The notes under the pieces: model-generated | The model's database searches: none | What the model was told of the DNA's origin: nothing | The model's input: the letters and a program-made list of their open reading frames with translations, nothing else | Position numbers and translations under genes: made by a program | Shown here: positions 44,449 to 52,095 of the stretch, one piece after another | How positions within the stretch are numbered: position 1 is the first letter of the stretch | Layout of the letters: each line of letters begins with the position of its first letter | Source of the DNA: Labrys sedimenti | GTDB lineage: Bacteria; Pseudomonadota; Alphaproteobacteria; Rhizobiales; Labraceae | Length of the DNA: 64,000 bases | Direction: 5' to 3' | Assembly (NCBI RefSeq): GCF_034424805.1 | Contig: NZ_JAXOUF010000006.1 | Span: 281,319-345,318 of the forward strand

Positions 44449-44859
44449 ATGACGACCTCGTTCCCCGCGCCCGGCGACAAAGCCTCCCTGGAGGAAGGCC
44501 TCGTCTTCACGCCGAAATTCGATCGTGACGGCCTGATCACGGTGGTGACGCTCGGCGCCGAACATGGCGAGGTGCTGATGGTCGCGCATATGAACGTGCA
44601 ATCCCTGGCTCGCACGCTGGAGACGGGGGAGGCCTGGTACTGGTCGCGCTCGCGCCAGGCACTCTGGCGCAAGGGCGAGACCTCGGGGCAGCTGCAGCGT
44701 GTGGTGGAACTGCGCACCGATTGCGACCAGGACGCCCTGATCATGCGCGTCGAGGTCGGCGGCGATGGCGGCTGTTGCCACACCGGCCGCCATTCCTGCT
44801 TCTACCGTGTATTAAAGAGCGAGGATGGCGGGCCGGCACGGCTGGTGATGGCGGAGTGA
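44449..44859 (+). CDS. hisI: Phosphoribosyl-AMP cyclohydrolase
   Basis: A 136-residue HisI, third step of histidine synthesis. Conserved blocks: VLMVAHMNVQSLARTLETGEAWYWSRSR, LWRKGETSG, and the metal site CDQDALIMRVEV...CCHTGRHSC. ATG 44449 gives a normal length; its ribosome site is weak. It is separate from other his genes, as is common in this group. Confidence 0.96.
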   Translation: MTTSFPAPGDKASLEEGLVFTPKFDRDGLITVVTLGAEHGEVLMVAHMNVQSLARTLETGEAWYWSRSRQALWRKGETSGQLQRVVELRTDCDQDALIMRVEVGGDGGCCHTGRHSCFYRVLKSEDGGPARLVMAE

Positions 44860-44974
44860 TAGGGGACCGCTCCCTTTCAAGGTCTTTCGAACAATCCGAA
44901 AAGGGCTGGGATAATGAGGGGTTGCACCGCACTATCTGAACTTCAGACCTCAACTCCTTGACGGAAGACCCCAA

Positions 44975-45313
44975 TCACTTCTCCACGAAAGCCTTGAGGC
45001 GGGCGAAGGCGGCATCCCACTGCGCGGAGACTTCGTCGAGATAGGAGCGCGCGGCCTCGATCGGTTCCGGGCGATAGGCAAACTGGGTCTCGCGCCCGAC
45101 ACGAAGGCTGGAGACCAATCCCGCCCCTTCCAAGACATGCAGATGCTTGGTGATGGCCTGGCGCGTCAGGCGGGTGTCGGTCGACAGTTTGGCGATCGAT
45201 TGCGCCTGCCCGCTGCTGAGCCGGCCGAGCAAGGACAGCCGGGTCGGGTCTCCCAGCGCGGCAAAGGTCGCCGCATGGTCTTGTGTTGGTGGGGCGATAT
45301 CAAGTCTCGACAT
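44975..45313 (-). CDS. ArsR-family transcriptional regulator (SRPBCC-linked)
   Basis: A 112-residue winged-helix regulator: FAALGDPTRLSLLGRLSSGQAQSIAKLSTDTRLTRQAITKHLHVLEGAGLV. It has no Cys metal site. Its start overlaps the end of the SRPBCC gene by 14 bases, so the two form one operon in the order SRPBCC-ArsR. The two GCAACC-N4-GGTTGC palindromes upstream of the operon are the likely binding sites, implying autoregulation. Confidence 0.92.
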   Translation of the reverse strand: MSRLDIAPPTQDHAATFAALGDPTRLSLLGRLSSGQAQSIAKLSTDTRLTRQAITKHLHVLEGAGLVSSLRVGRETQFAYRPEPIEAARSYLDEVSAQWDAAFARLKAFVEK

Positions 45314-45746
45314 GGGCTTTGATGTTTCTCACTTGCTCCGCCCAACCGCCATCGTTCATGCGGAAGGCTTCGGCCCGGCGGTGGGCCGGAATGGCATCGA
45401 ACCCGGACTCGATCACGCTGAGATGCGTCCCTGCCCCTTCCGGCCGTAGATGAAATTCAACCAAAGTCGGCTTTTCTTTCGAATAGTCGACGTCCGGATC
45501 GACGGCGTAGGGATGCCAGGTGAAGGAGAACAAGCGGGGCTTGTCCATGCTGACGACCTTGGCCTCCCAGGCGACATGCTCATAGCCGGGATAGGTGATG
45601 TGGCCGCGCGAGATCTGGCCGGGCACGAAAGGCCCGTCCAGCTTGACCCGGAACCACGTGCCGAATTCCTCGTGATCGGTCAGGGCACGCCACACACGGT
45701 CGATGGACGCGTTCAGCGCGATGGTTTTTTCGATACGATCTGACAT
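45300..45746 (-). CDS. SRPBCC / AHSA1-like domain protein
   Basis: A protein of about 148 residues with the START/AHSA1 fold: EKTIALNASIDRVWRALTDHEEFGTWF at the start and a C-terminal GGWAEQVRNIKAHVE helix. Such proteins bind small hydrophobic ligands and are often paired with ArsR regulators, as here. ATG 45746 is used because AGGAGG lies seven bases before it; that ribosome site is inside a palindrome. The ligand is unknown. Confidence 0.9.
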   Translation of the reverse strand: MSDRIEKTIALNASIDRVWRALTDHEEFGTWFRVKLDGPFVPGQISRGHITYPGYEHVAWEAKVVSMDKPRLFSFTWHPYAVDPDVDYSKEKPTLVEFHLRPEGAGTHLSVIESGFDAIPAHRRAEAFRMNDGGWAEQVRNIKAHVET

Positions 45747-45750
45747 AATT

Positions 45751-45766
45751 GCAACCTCCTGGTTGC
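45751..45766. promoter_or_regulatory. ArsR operator candidate 1, covering the ribosome site
   Basis: GCAACC-TCCT-GGTTGC. On the minus strand the centre of this palindrome contributes the AGGAGG ribosome site of the SRPBCC gene. A repressor bound here, or the hairpin in the mRNA, would block expression. Confidence 0.65.
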
Positions 45767-45794
45767 ACATTTATGCCAGATCGAGCCATTTTGT

Positions 45795-45810
45795 GCAACC
45801 TTTTGGTTGC
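45795..45810. promoter_or_regulatory. ArsR operator candidate 2
   Basis: GCAACC-TTTT-GGTTGC, same arms as site 1, centre to centre 44 bases (about four helical turns). It lies 17 bases from the 3' end of the MFS gene, in the promoter region of the SRPBCC-ArsR operon. Confidence 0.65.
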
Positions 45811-45826
45811 TTAATGTGCCGATATA

Positions 45827-47128
45827 TCAGCCGGTCCGTTTCATGCTGAGCACCGCCAGGAAGCTGATGATCGCCGCCGCACTGACATAATAGCCCACCC
45901 AAGGCAGACCGCCGTTCTGCAGCAGGATCTGTGCCAGATAGGGGGCGAGCGAGGCGCCCAGGATGCCGCCGAGATTATAGGCGCTGGAGGCGCCGGTGTA
46001 GCGCACCCTGGTGGGGAACAGGTCGGGCAGCAGGGCGCCGAGCGGCGCGAAGGTCAGCCCCATCAGGGCGAGCGACAGCGACAGGAAGGCGAGGACCTCG
46101 AAGTTGTTGCCGCTGCCGAGCAGGAGGGGCAGGCAGAAGCCTGAAGCCGCCGCCAGTGCGCTCGAGATCAGCAGCACCGGGCGGGCGCCGAAACGGTCGG
46201 ACAGGGCGGCGGAGATCGGGGTGGCGATCGCCATGAAGATGACGGCAATGCACAGCAGACCAAGGAAGTCGCCGCGTGCGATATGCAACGCATTGACGCC
46301 GTAGCCCAGGGCAAAGACGGTGGAGATGTAGAACAGGGCGTAGCACACCACGATGGCGAGGGAACCCTGGATCAGGGGGACCCAATGGTCCCGGAGCACC
46401 TCGAGCAAGGGAACTTCGACGCGCTCGTTGCGGGCCATGGCTTCGCGGAATTCCGGCGTTTCGCTGATGGAAACCCTGAGATAGAGGCCGATGGCCACCA
46501 GTGCTGCGCTGATCAGGAAGGGGATGCGCCAGCCCCAGGAGAGGAAGCTTGCCTCGCTGAGGAACATCAGGAGCACGAGGAACAGGCCATTGGCCATGAA
46601 GAAGCCGATCGGCGGCCCGAGTTGGGGGAACATGCCGAACCAGGAGCGCCGCCCTTGCGGGGCGTTTTCGGTTGCGAGCAGGGCCGCACCGCCCCATTCG
46701 CCGCCAAGGCCGATGCCCTGGCCGAAACGCAGGATGCACAGCAGCAGGGGGGCTAGGAAGCCGGCCTGCTCATAGGTCGGCAGCGCGCCGATCAGCGTGG
46801 TCGACAGGCCCATCACCAGCATGGAGGCGACCAGCGTCGATTTGCGGCCGATGCGATCGCCGAAATGGCCGAACAGGATCGAGCCGATCGGGCGGGCAAG
46901 AAAGGCGATGCCGAAAGTGAGGAAGGCGTTGAGGGCCTGCGAACCGGGCGCGGTCGACGGGAAGAAGGTCTGCCCGATCACCAGCGCCGCGGCGGTGCCG
47001 TAAATGTAGAAATCGTAGAACTCGATCGTGGTGCCGACCAGGCTCGCCAGGACGATGCGGCCGATTCCACCCGGCACCGCTTGGGTACCGGAGCCCCCAG
47101 CAGAGCTGGCTTCAGCGTTTCCTGCCAT
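45827..47128 (-). CDS. MFS transporter, metabolite:H+ symporter (MHS) type
   Basis: A 433-residue transporter with 12 membrane segments. The sequence GTTIEFYDFYIYGTAAALV at the first segment, FGHFGDRIGRKSTL in the first cytoplasmic loop, and GIGLGGEWGGAALLATENAP in the fifth segment are the marks of the MHS family (ShiA, KgtP, ProP). These import organic acids, shikimate or osmolytes with protons. The substrate cannot be inferred from the neighbours. Divergent from the methyltransferase gene. Confidence 0.9.
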   Translation of the reverse strand: MAGNAEASSAGGSGTQAVPGGIGRIVLASLVGTTIEFYDFYIYGTAAALVIGQTFFPSTAPGSQALNAFLTFGIAFLARPIGSILFGHFGDRIGRKSTLVASMLVMGLSTTLIGALPTYEQAGFLAPLLLCILRFGQGIGLGGEWGGAALLATENAPQGRRSWFGMFPQLGPPIGFFMANGLFLVLLMFLSEASFLSWGWRIPFLISAALVAIGLYLRVSISETPEFREAMARNERVEVPLLEVLRDHWVPLIQGSLAIVVCYALFYISTVFALGYGVNALHIARGDFLGLLCIAVIFMAIATPISAALSDRFGARPVLLISSALAAASGFCLPLLLGSGNNFEVLAFLSLSLALMGLTFAPLGALLPDLFPTRVRYTGASSAYNLGGILGASLAPYLAQILLQNGGLPWVGYYVSAAAIISFLAVLSMKRTG

Positions 47129-47239
47129 GTTATTTTCCGTCTATTAATTGTGAAATATCGCGAGAGACCTGATTCGGCGGAAAGGCCGAAACATTGGCGT
47201 TATCGCGCCCGAGCCCTGGAAGTGAAACAGGAAACGCAA

Positions 47240-47842
47240 ATGTCTGCCAAAGATGATGTGACGATTGCTTTCTATGCTGAACAGGCGGGCGCCTACACCA
47301 AGCGGGGACAAGTGGCGCAGAAACGGCGCCTCGATCAGTTTCTGTCCCATGTCGTTCCGGGCGGAGCCATCCTGGAACTTGGTTGTGGTGCTGGGCAGGA
47401 CAGCGAATACATGCTGGCAGGCGGCTTCGACGTCACGCCGACTGACGGCACGCCGGAAATTGCGCATGCCGCCGCCCAGCGCCTCGGCCGGCCGGTCGAC
47501 GTGCTGCTGTTCGAGGCGATCGAGGCCGTCGAGATCTATGACGGCGTCTGGGCCAATGCCTGCCTGCTCCATGTGCCGCGCACTGAGCTGTCCGCAATCA
47601 TCGCCAGGATCCATCGAGCCTTGAAGCCCTGCGGCGTCTTCCACGCCAGCTTCAAGGCCGGCGAGGCCGAGGGAAGGGACCAGTTCGGCCGCTATTACAA
47701 TTATCCTTCGGCCGACTGGCTCGGGCAGGCCTATCGGCCCGGCCCCTGGGAGAGCATCTCGATCGAGGCCGCCAAGGGCGGCGGCTATGACAACAAGCCG
47801 ACCGACTGGCTCTTCGTCCTGGCCCGCAAGGCTGGACGCTGA
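47240..47842 (+). CDS. Class I SAM-dependent methyltransferase
   Basis: A 200-residue protein. Motif I is LELGCGAGQDSEYMLAGGFDVTPTDG (about residues 45-70), and HVPRTELSAIIARIHRALKPCGVFHASFK covers motifs IV-V. The substrate is unknown. ATG 47240 is the sensible start because the conserved domain begins soon after; a longer upstream frame overlaps the divergent MFS gene and is not credible. Confidence 0.88.
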   Translation: MSAKDDVTIAFYAEQAGAYTKRGQVAQKRRLDQFLSHVVPGGAILELGCGAGQDSEYMLAGGFDVTPTDGTPEIAHAAAQRLGRPVDVLLFEAIEAVEIYDGVWANACLLHVPRTELSAIIARIHRALKPCGVFHASFKAGEAEGRDQFGRYYNYPSADWLGQAYRPGPWESISIEAAKGGGYDNKPTDWLFVLARKAGR

Positions 47843-47981
47843 GATGGCGCCGACGCAGAGCATGAGGCACCGATAGCCGAGGCTATACTACTTGCTCTGG
47901 CCTTACGGCAGTTTCCGGGAGTAGGGACCTCGCATCGGCACAGGCCTTTGCGGAGGTGCTGCGCATGAACCAGGAACCATC

Positions 47982-48878
47982 ATGAATCGCGCCCAGAAAG
48001 CCGCCCTTGCCAGCGCCGGCGTCGGCCTCGTCGTCCTTGCGCTCAAATTCGGTGCCTATTGGCTGACGGGCTCGCTCGCGCTCTATTCGGATGCGCTGGA
48101 GAGCATCATCAACGTGGTTGCGGCGGGCGCCGCCTTCATCGCCCTGCGGGTAGCCTCCAAGCCTGCCGATGGCGGCCATCCCTATGGCCATCACAAGGCC
48201 GAATATTTCTCCGCCGTGATCGAGGGCGTGATGATCGTGCTGGCGGCGATCCTCATCTTGGTCAAGGCCTATGACGGCATTCTCGCACCGAGGCCGCTGG
48301 ATGCGCCTGCGCTGGGCTTGGCGGTGAATGCCGTGGCGACGGCGATCAATCTCGGCTGGGCCTTGACGCTGCTGCGCTGGGGCCGGGCTTGGCGCTCGCC
48401 GGCCCTCGCGGCCGACGGTCGGCATGTGATGACGGATGTCTGGTCGTCCGGCGGCGTCCTGATCGGTGTTGCCCTCGTGGCCGTGACGGGCTGGCTGATC
48501 CTGGACCCGATCCTGGCGGCGATCGTCGCCGTCAACATTCTGTGGTCGGGCTGGGTGATGATCCGCGATTCCGTCTCCAGCCTGATGGATGCCTCCGCGC
48601 CGCCGGAAATCCTCGACCAGATCGCCAAGATCATCGCCACCCACAGCGAGGGCGCCCAGGAGGCGCACGATGTCAGGACCCGTCAGGTCGGCAGCGTCGT
48701 CTTCATCGATTTCCACCTGGTGGTGCAGGGCACGATGTCGGTGACCGAATCGCATGCCATCTGCGACCGCATCGAACTGGCGCTCCGCCAGGCGATCGAG
48801 GGCGCGCGGGTGACCATCCATGTCGAGCCCGAGGAGAAGGCCAAGCATAAGGGCGTGCCCGTCCTGCTGGCCTCCTGA
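47982..48878 (+). CDS. Cation diffusion facilitator (CDF) family exporter
   Basis: A 298-residue divalent-metal/proton antiporter. Six membrane segments in the first 200 residues carry the metal motifs YSDALES (segment 2) and HVMTDVWSS (segment 5); HPYGHHKAEYFSA is the usual loop. The C-terminal cytoplasmic ferredoxin-like domain ends at about 290. With D in both sites it should move Zn, Fe, Co or Mn; the exact metal cannot be read. Confidence 0.92.
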   Translation: MNRAQKAALASAGVGLVVLALKFGAYWLTGSLALYSDALESIINVVAAGAAFIALRVASKPADGGHPYGHHKAEYFSAVIEGVMIVLAAILILVKAYDGILAPRPLDAPALGLAVNAVATAINLGWALTLLRWGRAWRSPALAADGRHVMTDVWSSGGVLIGVALVAVTGWLILDPILAAIVAVNILWSGWVMIRDSVSSLMDASAPPEILDQIAKIIATHSEGAQEAHDVRTRQVGSVVFIDFHLVVQGTMSVTESHAICDRIELALRQAIEGARVTIHVEPEEKAKHKGVPVLLAS

Positions 48879-48894
48879 GGAAAGCGATCCGCGA

Positions 48895-49371
48895 TCAGGC
48901 TTCGCGCACCTGCCGCAGCATGGCGCGCACGATCACGCGGTGAAAAGGCAGTACGGTGGCGAGATAGGCCTGGCCGAGACGGTTGTGGGTAAGGACCAGC
49001 GTGGTCAGCGTGATGCGCTGGCGCTCGCGGCGCCGCGATATGTCGACGACGATGCGAAAGTCGAGATGGCTGTCGTCGAAGCCGGCGACCAGCCGATCCG
49101 GCGTCTGGCTGAGGACGGGAAAGATGCCGAGGACGCCCAGGCCCGCCGGTGAGGAGGGCGGCCGGGTATGCAGGCCGAAGGGGGCGACGGCGAGGTTCCT
49201 CAGAGCCAGAAGCGTGGCGATCCAGCGTGGCGAGCGGGCCATGATGCGTTCGGCCGCCCGTCTTGCGTCGAGTTTTGGGGGAGCCATGTCCAGCGCATAG
49301 GCGTCGGCGAACTGGGCGCCGGGAAGAAGGCTGGCAAGACCGGTGTCGGGCGCGACGGCGACGGTGTTCAT
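48895..49371 (-). CDS. DUF2867 domain protein
   Basis: A 158-residue protein with the DUF2867 layout: FADAYALDM near the start, RSPRWIATLLALRNLAVAPFGL in the middle, and a C-terminal TTLVLTHNRLGQAYLATVLPFHRVIVRAMLRQV. Function unknown. It is convergent with the CDF gene, with only 16 bases between the stops. Confidence 0.8.
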   Translation of the reverse strand: MNTVAVAPDTGLASLLPGAQFADAYALDMAPPKLDARRAAERIMARSPRWIATLLALRNLAVAPFGLHTRPPSSPAGLGVLGIFPVLSQTPDRLVAGFDDSHLDFRIVVDISRRRERQRITLTTLVLTHNRLGQAYLATVLPFHRVIVRAMLRQVREA

Positions 49372-49484
49372 GGAAACGGTGCTCCACGCGCTCCGAGGTC
49401 TCGGCAGAATGGAGCGATGCCGCGGAGTATAGAGCCGCCGAGGACGAGGGGCGCGTGCTGCGATGTCGCACGCGCCCGTAAGGC

Positions 49485-50189
49485 TCAGACCATGTCAGGC
49501 AGCGGGGCTTCCTCCGGCGCGGGCGCGGAGGGCAGCACGATGACCTTGGTGCCCGTGGGCACACGGTTATAGAGGTCGATGATGTCCTGGTTCATCAGGC
49601 GGACGCAGCCCGAGGACACTTTGGTGCCGATGGTCGCCGGATTGGTGGTGCCATGCAGGCGATAGAGCGTGTCCCGGCCGTCGCGGTAGAGATAGAGCGC
49701 GCGCGCGCCGAGCGGGTTGTCGACGCCGCCGGGCATGCCGTTGCGATAGGGCTCGTTCAGTTCCGGATCGCGGCGGATCATGTCGGGCGTCGGGGTCCAG
49801 CGCGGCCATTCGGCCTTGCGGGCGATGGTGGCCTCGCCCTGGAAATTGAACGCCTCGGTCTTGCCGACGCCGACGCCGTAGCGGATCGCCCTGCCATTTT
49901 CTTGGACGAGATAGAGGAAGCGCTGGTTGGGATCGACGACGATGGTGCCGGGCTGCTCCGCGGTCTCGTAGGGAACCTCGCGGCGCCAATATTTCGGCGG
50001 TACCTTGGCGAGGTTCACGGCTTGGACGGGAAAGCGATCATCCTCGATGCCGCCGTAGAGGGAGACATAGTAGGGGTCAGGTGTAAAGGCCGCCTGCTGC
50101 AAATTGGCATTTCTTCGGCCGCCTCCCGTTGCACAACTGGCAAGAAAAAGCGGTGCACCCAGAAGAAGTATGCGTCGCGTCAGTATCAT
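49485..50189 (-). CDS. L,D-transpeptidase, lipoprotein type (ErfK/YbiS)
   Basis: A 234-residue protein. ATG 50189 starts a lipoprotein signal, MILTRRILLLGAPLFLASC, with the lipidated Cys at 19. The YkuD domain spans about 80-220 with the catalytic HGTTNPATIG (H179) and SSGCVRLMN (C195). It should link outer-membrane or lipid-anchored proteins or make 3-3 crosslinks. It is the second L,D-transpeptidase in the window and has a simpler domain layout than the Tat-exported one at 6141. Confidence 0.93.
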   Translation of the reverse strand: MILTRRILLLGAPLFLASCATGGGRRNANLQQAAFTPDPYYVSLYGGIEDDRFPVQAVNLAKVPPKYWRREVPYETAEQPGTIVVDPNQRFLYLVQENGRAIRYGVGVGKTEAFNFQGEATIARKAEWPRWTPTPDMIRRDPELNEPYRNGMPGGVDNPLGARALYLYRDGRDTLYRLHGTTNPATIGTKVSSGCVRLMNQDIIDLYNRVPTGTKVIVLPSAPAPEEAPLPDMV

Positions 50190-50639
50190 TTCAACCCCGA
50201 ATATCCAGTACCATGTTTCAGTGGCAACTATCAGCCGACAAATCTGAGGAGCGGTTGCTCCAATGAATTGGGGCGATAGAGGCGCATTGCGGCAGGATTG
50301 CGCATTGAAGCGAGACACAACGGCGTGATCGGCAAAAGCGCACGCAACTGTGATCGAATGGCAACAGAATCGCGCCCGGCAGCTGGTGTTCCGCTTGTTC
50401 GGCCCCTGGATTCCCTTCCGCCGCCAGCGGCGGCGCCGGGGATGATGGTGCGCTTATTCTTGAACGGTTTCTTAGGGGGCGACGCGAGGCAATGAAGACA
50501 CGACCTTTGTCATGCCGGGCGTGATCCGGGCCTCCAATGGCCCCGCTCTCTTCCTTATCCGCAAGGGGCTGGGTTGCCGGGGCAAGCCCGGCAATGACAA
50601 AAGTCGAGCAATTCGGTTCGATTATCTCGCGCCGCGCCC
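50190..50639. other. 450-base gap with a hairpin repeat
   Basis: The right half of the gap (from about 50500) holds a dispersed hairpin repeat; the left part should contain the promoter of the L,D-transpeptidase gene. No short gene is visible. Confidence 0.55.
50506..50601. repeat. Hairpin repeat
   Basis: TTTGTCATGCCGGGC (50506-50520) and GCCCGGCAATGACAAA (50586-50601) pair except for a one-base bulge. ATGCCGGGC...GCCCGGCAATGAC is a frequent rhizobial intergenic element. Confidence 0.6.
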
Positions 50640-51557
50640 TCAGCGCGCGATCACCTCGACATCGCCGTCATGGCCGGCCTTGACGTCGAACTCGCGCGTA
50701 TAGACCCGGCCTTCGTGGCGAGCCACCACGGTATAATTGCCCTCGGCCAGGATCAGGGAGGGAAAGGCGCCGATGGATTCGCGGATGACGTCGCCGCCCG
50801 GCGTCAGCACCGACCAGGCCGTGTTGGCGATCGCCTCCCCGCCGGCCTGGCTCACCAGTTTGAGCGTCAGGGTGGCCGCCATCTGGTGGAAGTTGGCCTC
50901 CGTCAATTTGCCGGCGCCGATGGAGATTTCGGCGGAGACGGTGGCATTGGAATCGCCATAGGTGCATTCGACGAAATAGCGGCCTTCGGGCAGGCGCAGA
51001 ATGCTGGTGGCAGGCACACCCTCGGCGATGAGGCGGCGCTCGCCGGTGGGCTGGATCACCATGACGCGTGCAGTCAATTGCTCGGCCGGGATGGGCTTGT
51101 CGAGCACCGAGGCCTCGACCTGCAGGCCACCGGCCTTGATCACCAGCCCCTGCCGCACGGGTGCCTTGTCGACCTCGAACTCCTTGGTCGCAGCAGCGAG
51201 TCCATAGGCGGCGTGCACGACATAACGCCCGGGTGCCAACGAGAATTCCGGAGCCGGTTCGTCGGATTCGGCCATCTTCACCGCATCCGCCTCGCCCTTG
51301 CCGAGGCGGAACACCCGCCATTTCAGACCCGAGGTGATCGGCTCGCCTTTTTCGGCGAAACTGGCGGAGAGTTCGACCTTGCGCGTGACGGCCGGTTCCT
51401 CGACCGCAGCCGGGGGCGCCGCCTGGGCAGGTGCCTGCGGCGCTGCTGCGGGGACGGCTGCAGGACCCGGCGGCGTCTGCGCGGCCGCGGGCAGGGCCAT
51501 CAGGGCGCCCGCCAGCAGGAGGACCGGAATCTTGAAGATTGAAGTCTTGGCAATCAT
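50640..51557 (-). CDS. Unrecognised exported protein with three internal repeats
   Basis: A protein of about 305 residues. A signal peptide (residues 1-27, ending PAAAQ) is followed by a Pro/Ala linker to about 58. The rest consists of three repeats of about 80 residues (60-142, 143-225, 226-305); each has a strand ending in L-A/P-x-G-R/N-Y-x-V: LAPGRYVVHAAYG, LPEGRYFVECTYG, LAEGNYTVVARHEG. These look like beta-sandwich (carboxypeptidase-regulatory-like) modules. No catalytic motif is visible; a structural or ligand-binding periplasmic role is likely. It is 31 bases downstream of the ArsR gene on the same strand. Confidence 0.7.
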   Translation of the reverse strand: MIAKTSIFKIPVLLLAGALMALPAAAQTPPGPAAVPAAAPQAPAQAAPPAAVEEPAVTRKVELSASFAEKGEPITSGLKWRVFRLGKGEADAVKMAESDEPAPEFSLAPGRYVVHAAYGLAAATKEFEVDKAPVRQGLVIKAGGLQVEASVLDKPIPAEQLTARVMVIQPTGERRLIAEGVPATSILRLPEGRYFVECTYGDSNATVSAEISIGAGKLTEANFHQMAATLTLKLVSQAGGEAIANTAWSVLTPGGDVIRESIGAFPSLILAEGNYTVVARHEGRVYTREFDVKAGHDGDVEVIAR

Positions 51558-51588
51558 GGCCGCCACGATTCACGGAAAGGCGGCGATT

Positions 51589-51987
51589 TCAAGCCCCATC
51601 TTCACGATGGGGTTGGTCGCCGGCTGCCTTGGCGGAGGATAAGGCGTCGCACAAGTCCTCGGCCTGGCGCTGTAGGCGCTCCGCCCGGGCGGCAGCCAGG
51701 ATCGCGGCGAGCAGGCCGGGGAAGCGCGATTCGATATCGTCGGCGCGCAATGTGATCAGGCGATGCGTGCCCATGGGGCGCGTGCGCGTCAGGCCGGCTT
51801 CGCGCAGCCGGACATAGTGATAGGTCAGATTGGTCTTGGAACTCAGGCCATTGAAGGCGGAGCAATTCTGCTCGCCATCCTCGAAGAGGCCGAGAATGAT
51901 GTCGCGGCGAATGGGATCGCTGAGTGCTTCGAGGACCGTCGTCAACTCGATCTGGTCGGTCTCCGGATGAAAGATCGTCTTGGCCAT
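51589..51987 (-). CDS. ArsR-type helix-turn-helix regulator (divergent from MFS exporter)
   Basis: A 132-residue winged-helix protein: TTVLEALSDPIRRDIILGLFEDGEQNCSAFNGLSSKTNLTYHYVRLREAGLTRTR, then a helical C-terminus. ATG 51987 is chosen from the family start; a much longer frame continues upstream but runs antisense to the MFS gene. It faces the MFS gene across 108 bases with two GTTCAA-N6-TTGAAC sites, so it most probably represses that exporter. Confidence 0.88.
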   Translation of the reverse strand: MAKTIFHPETDQIELTTVLEALSDPIRRDIILGLFEDGEQNCSAFNGLSSKTNLTYHYVRLREAGLTRTRPMGTHRLITLRADDIESRFPGLLAAILAAARAERLQRQAEDLCDALSSAKAAGDQPHREDGA

Positions 51988-52016
51988 GACAGGGACATAT
52001 CGACTGAATGCCATTG

Positions 52017-52034
52017 GTTCAAGAGTCATTGAAC
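52017..52034. promoter_or_regulatory. Operator candidate A (ArsR/MFS intergenic)
   Basis: GTTCAA-GAGTCA-TTGAAC, 30 bases upstream of the ArsR-type start. Same arms and same six-base spacer as site B. Confidence 0.65.
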
Positions 52035-52055
52035 TCATTGACAGGGAGAGGGAAG

Positions 52056-52091
52056 AGTCCATAAGTTCAATAATTATTGAACTTATGGACT
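52056..52091. promoter_or_regulatory. Operator candidate B, a 36-bp perfect palindrome
   Basis: Eighteen-bp perfect arms meet at 52073/52074 (AGTCCATAAGTTCAATAA on the left). It contains GTTCAA-N6-TTGAAC and ends four bases before the MFS start, covering the place of a ribosome site. Centre to centre with site A it is 48 bases. Confidence 0.75.
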
Positions 52092-52095
52092 CGCC

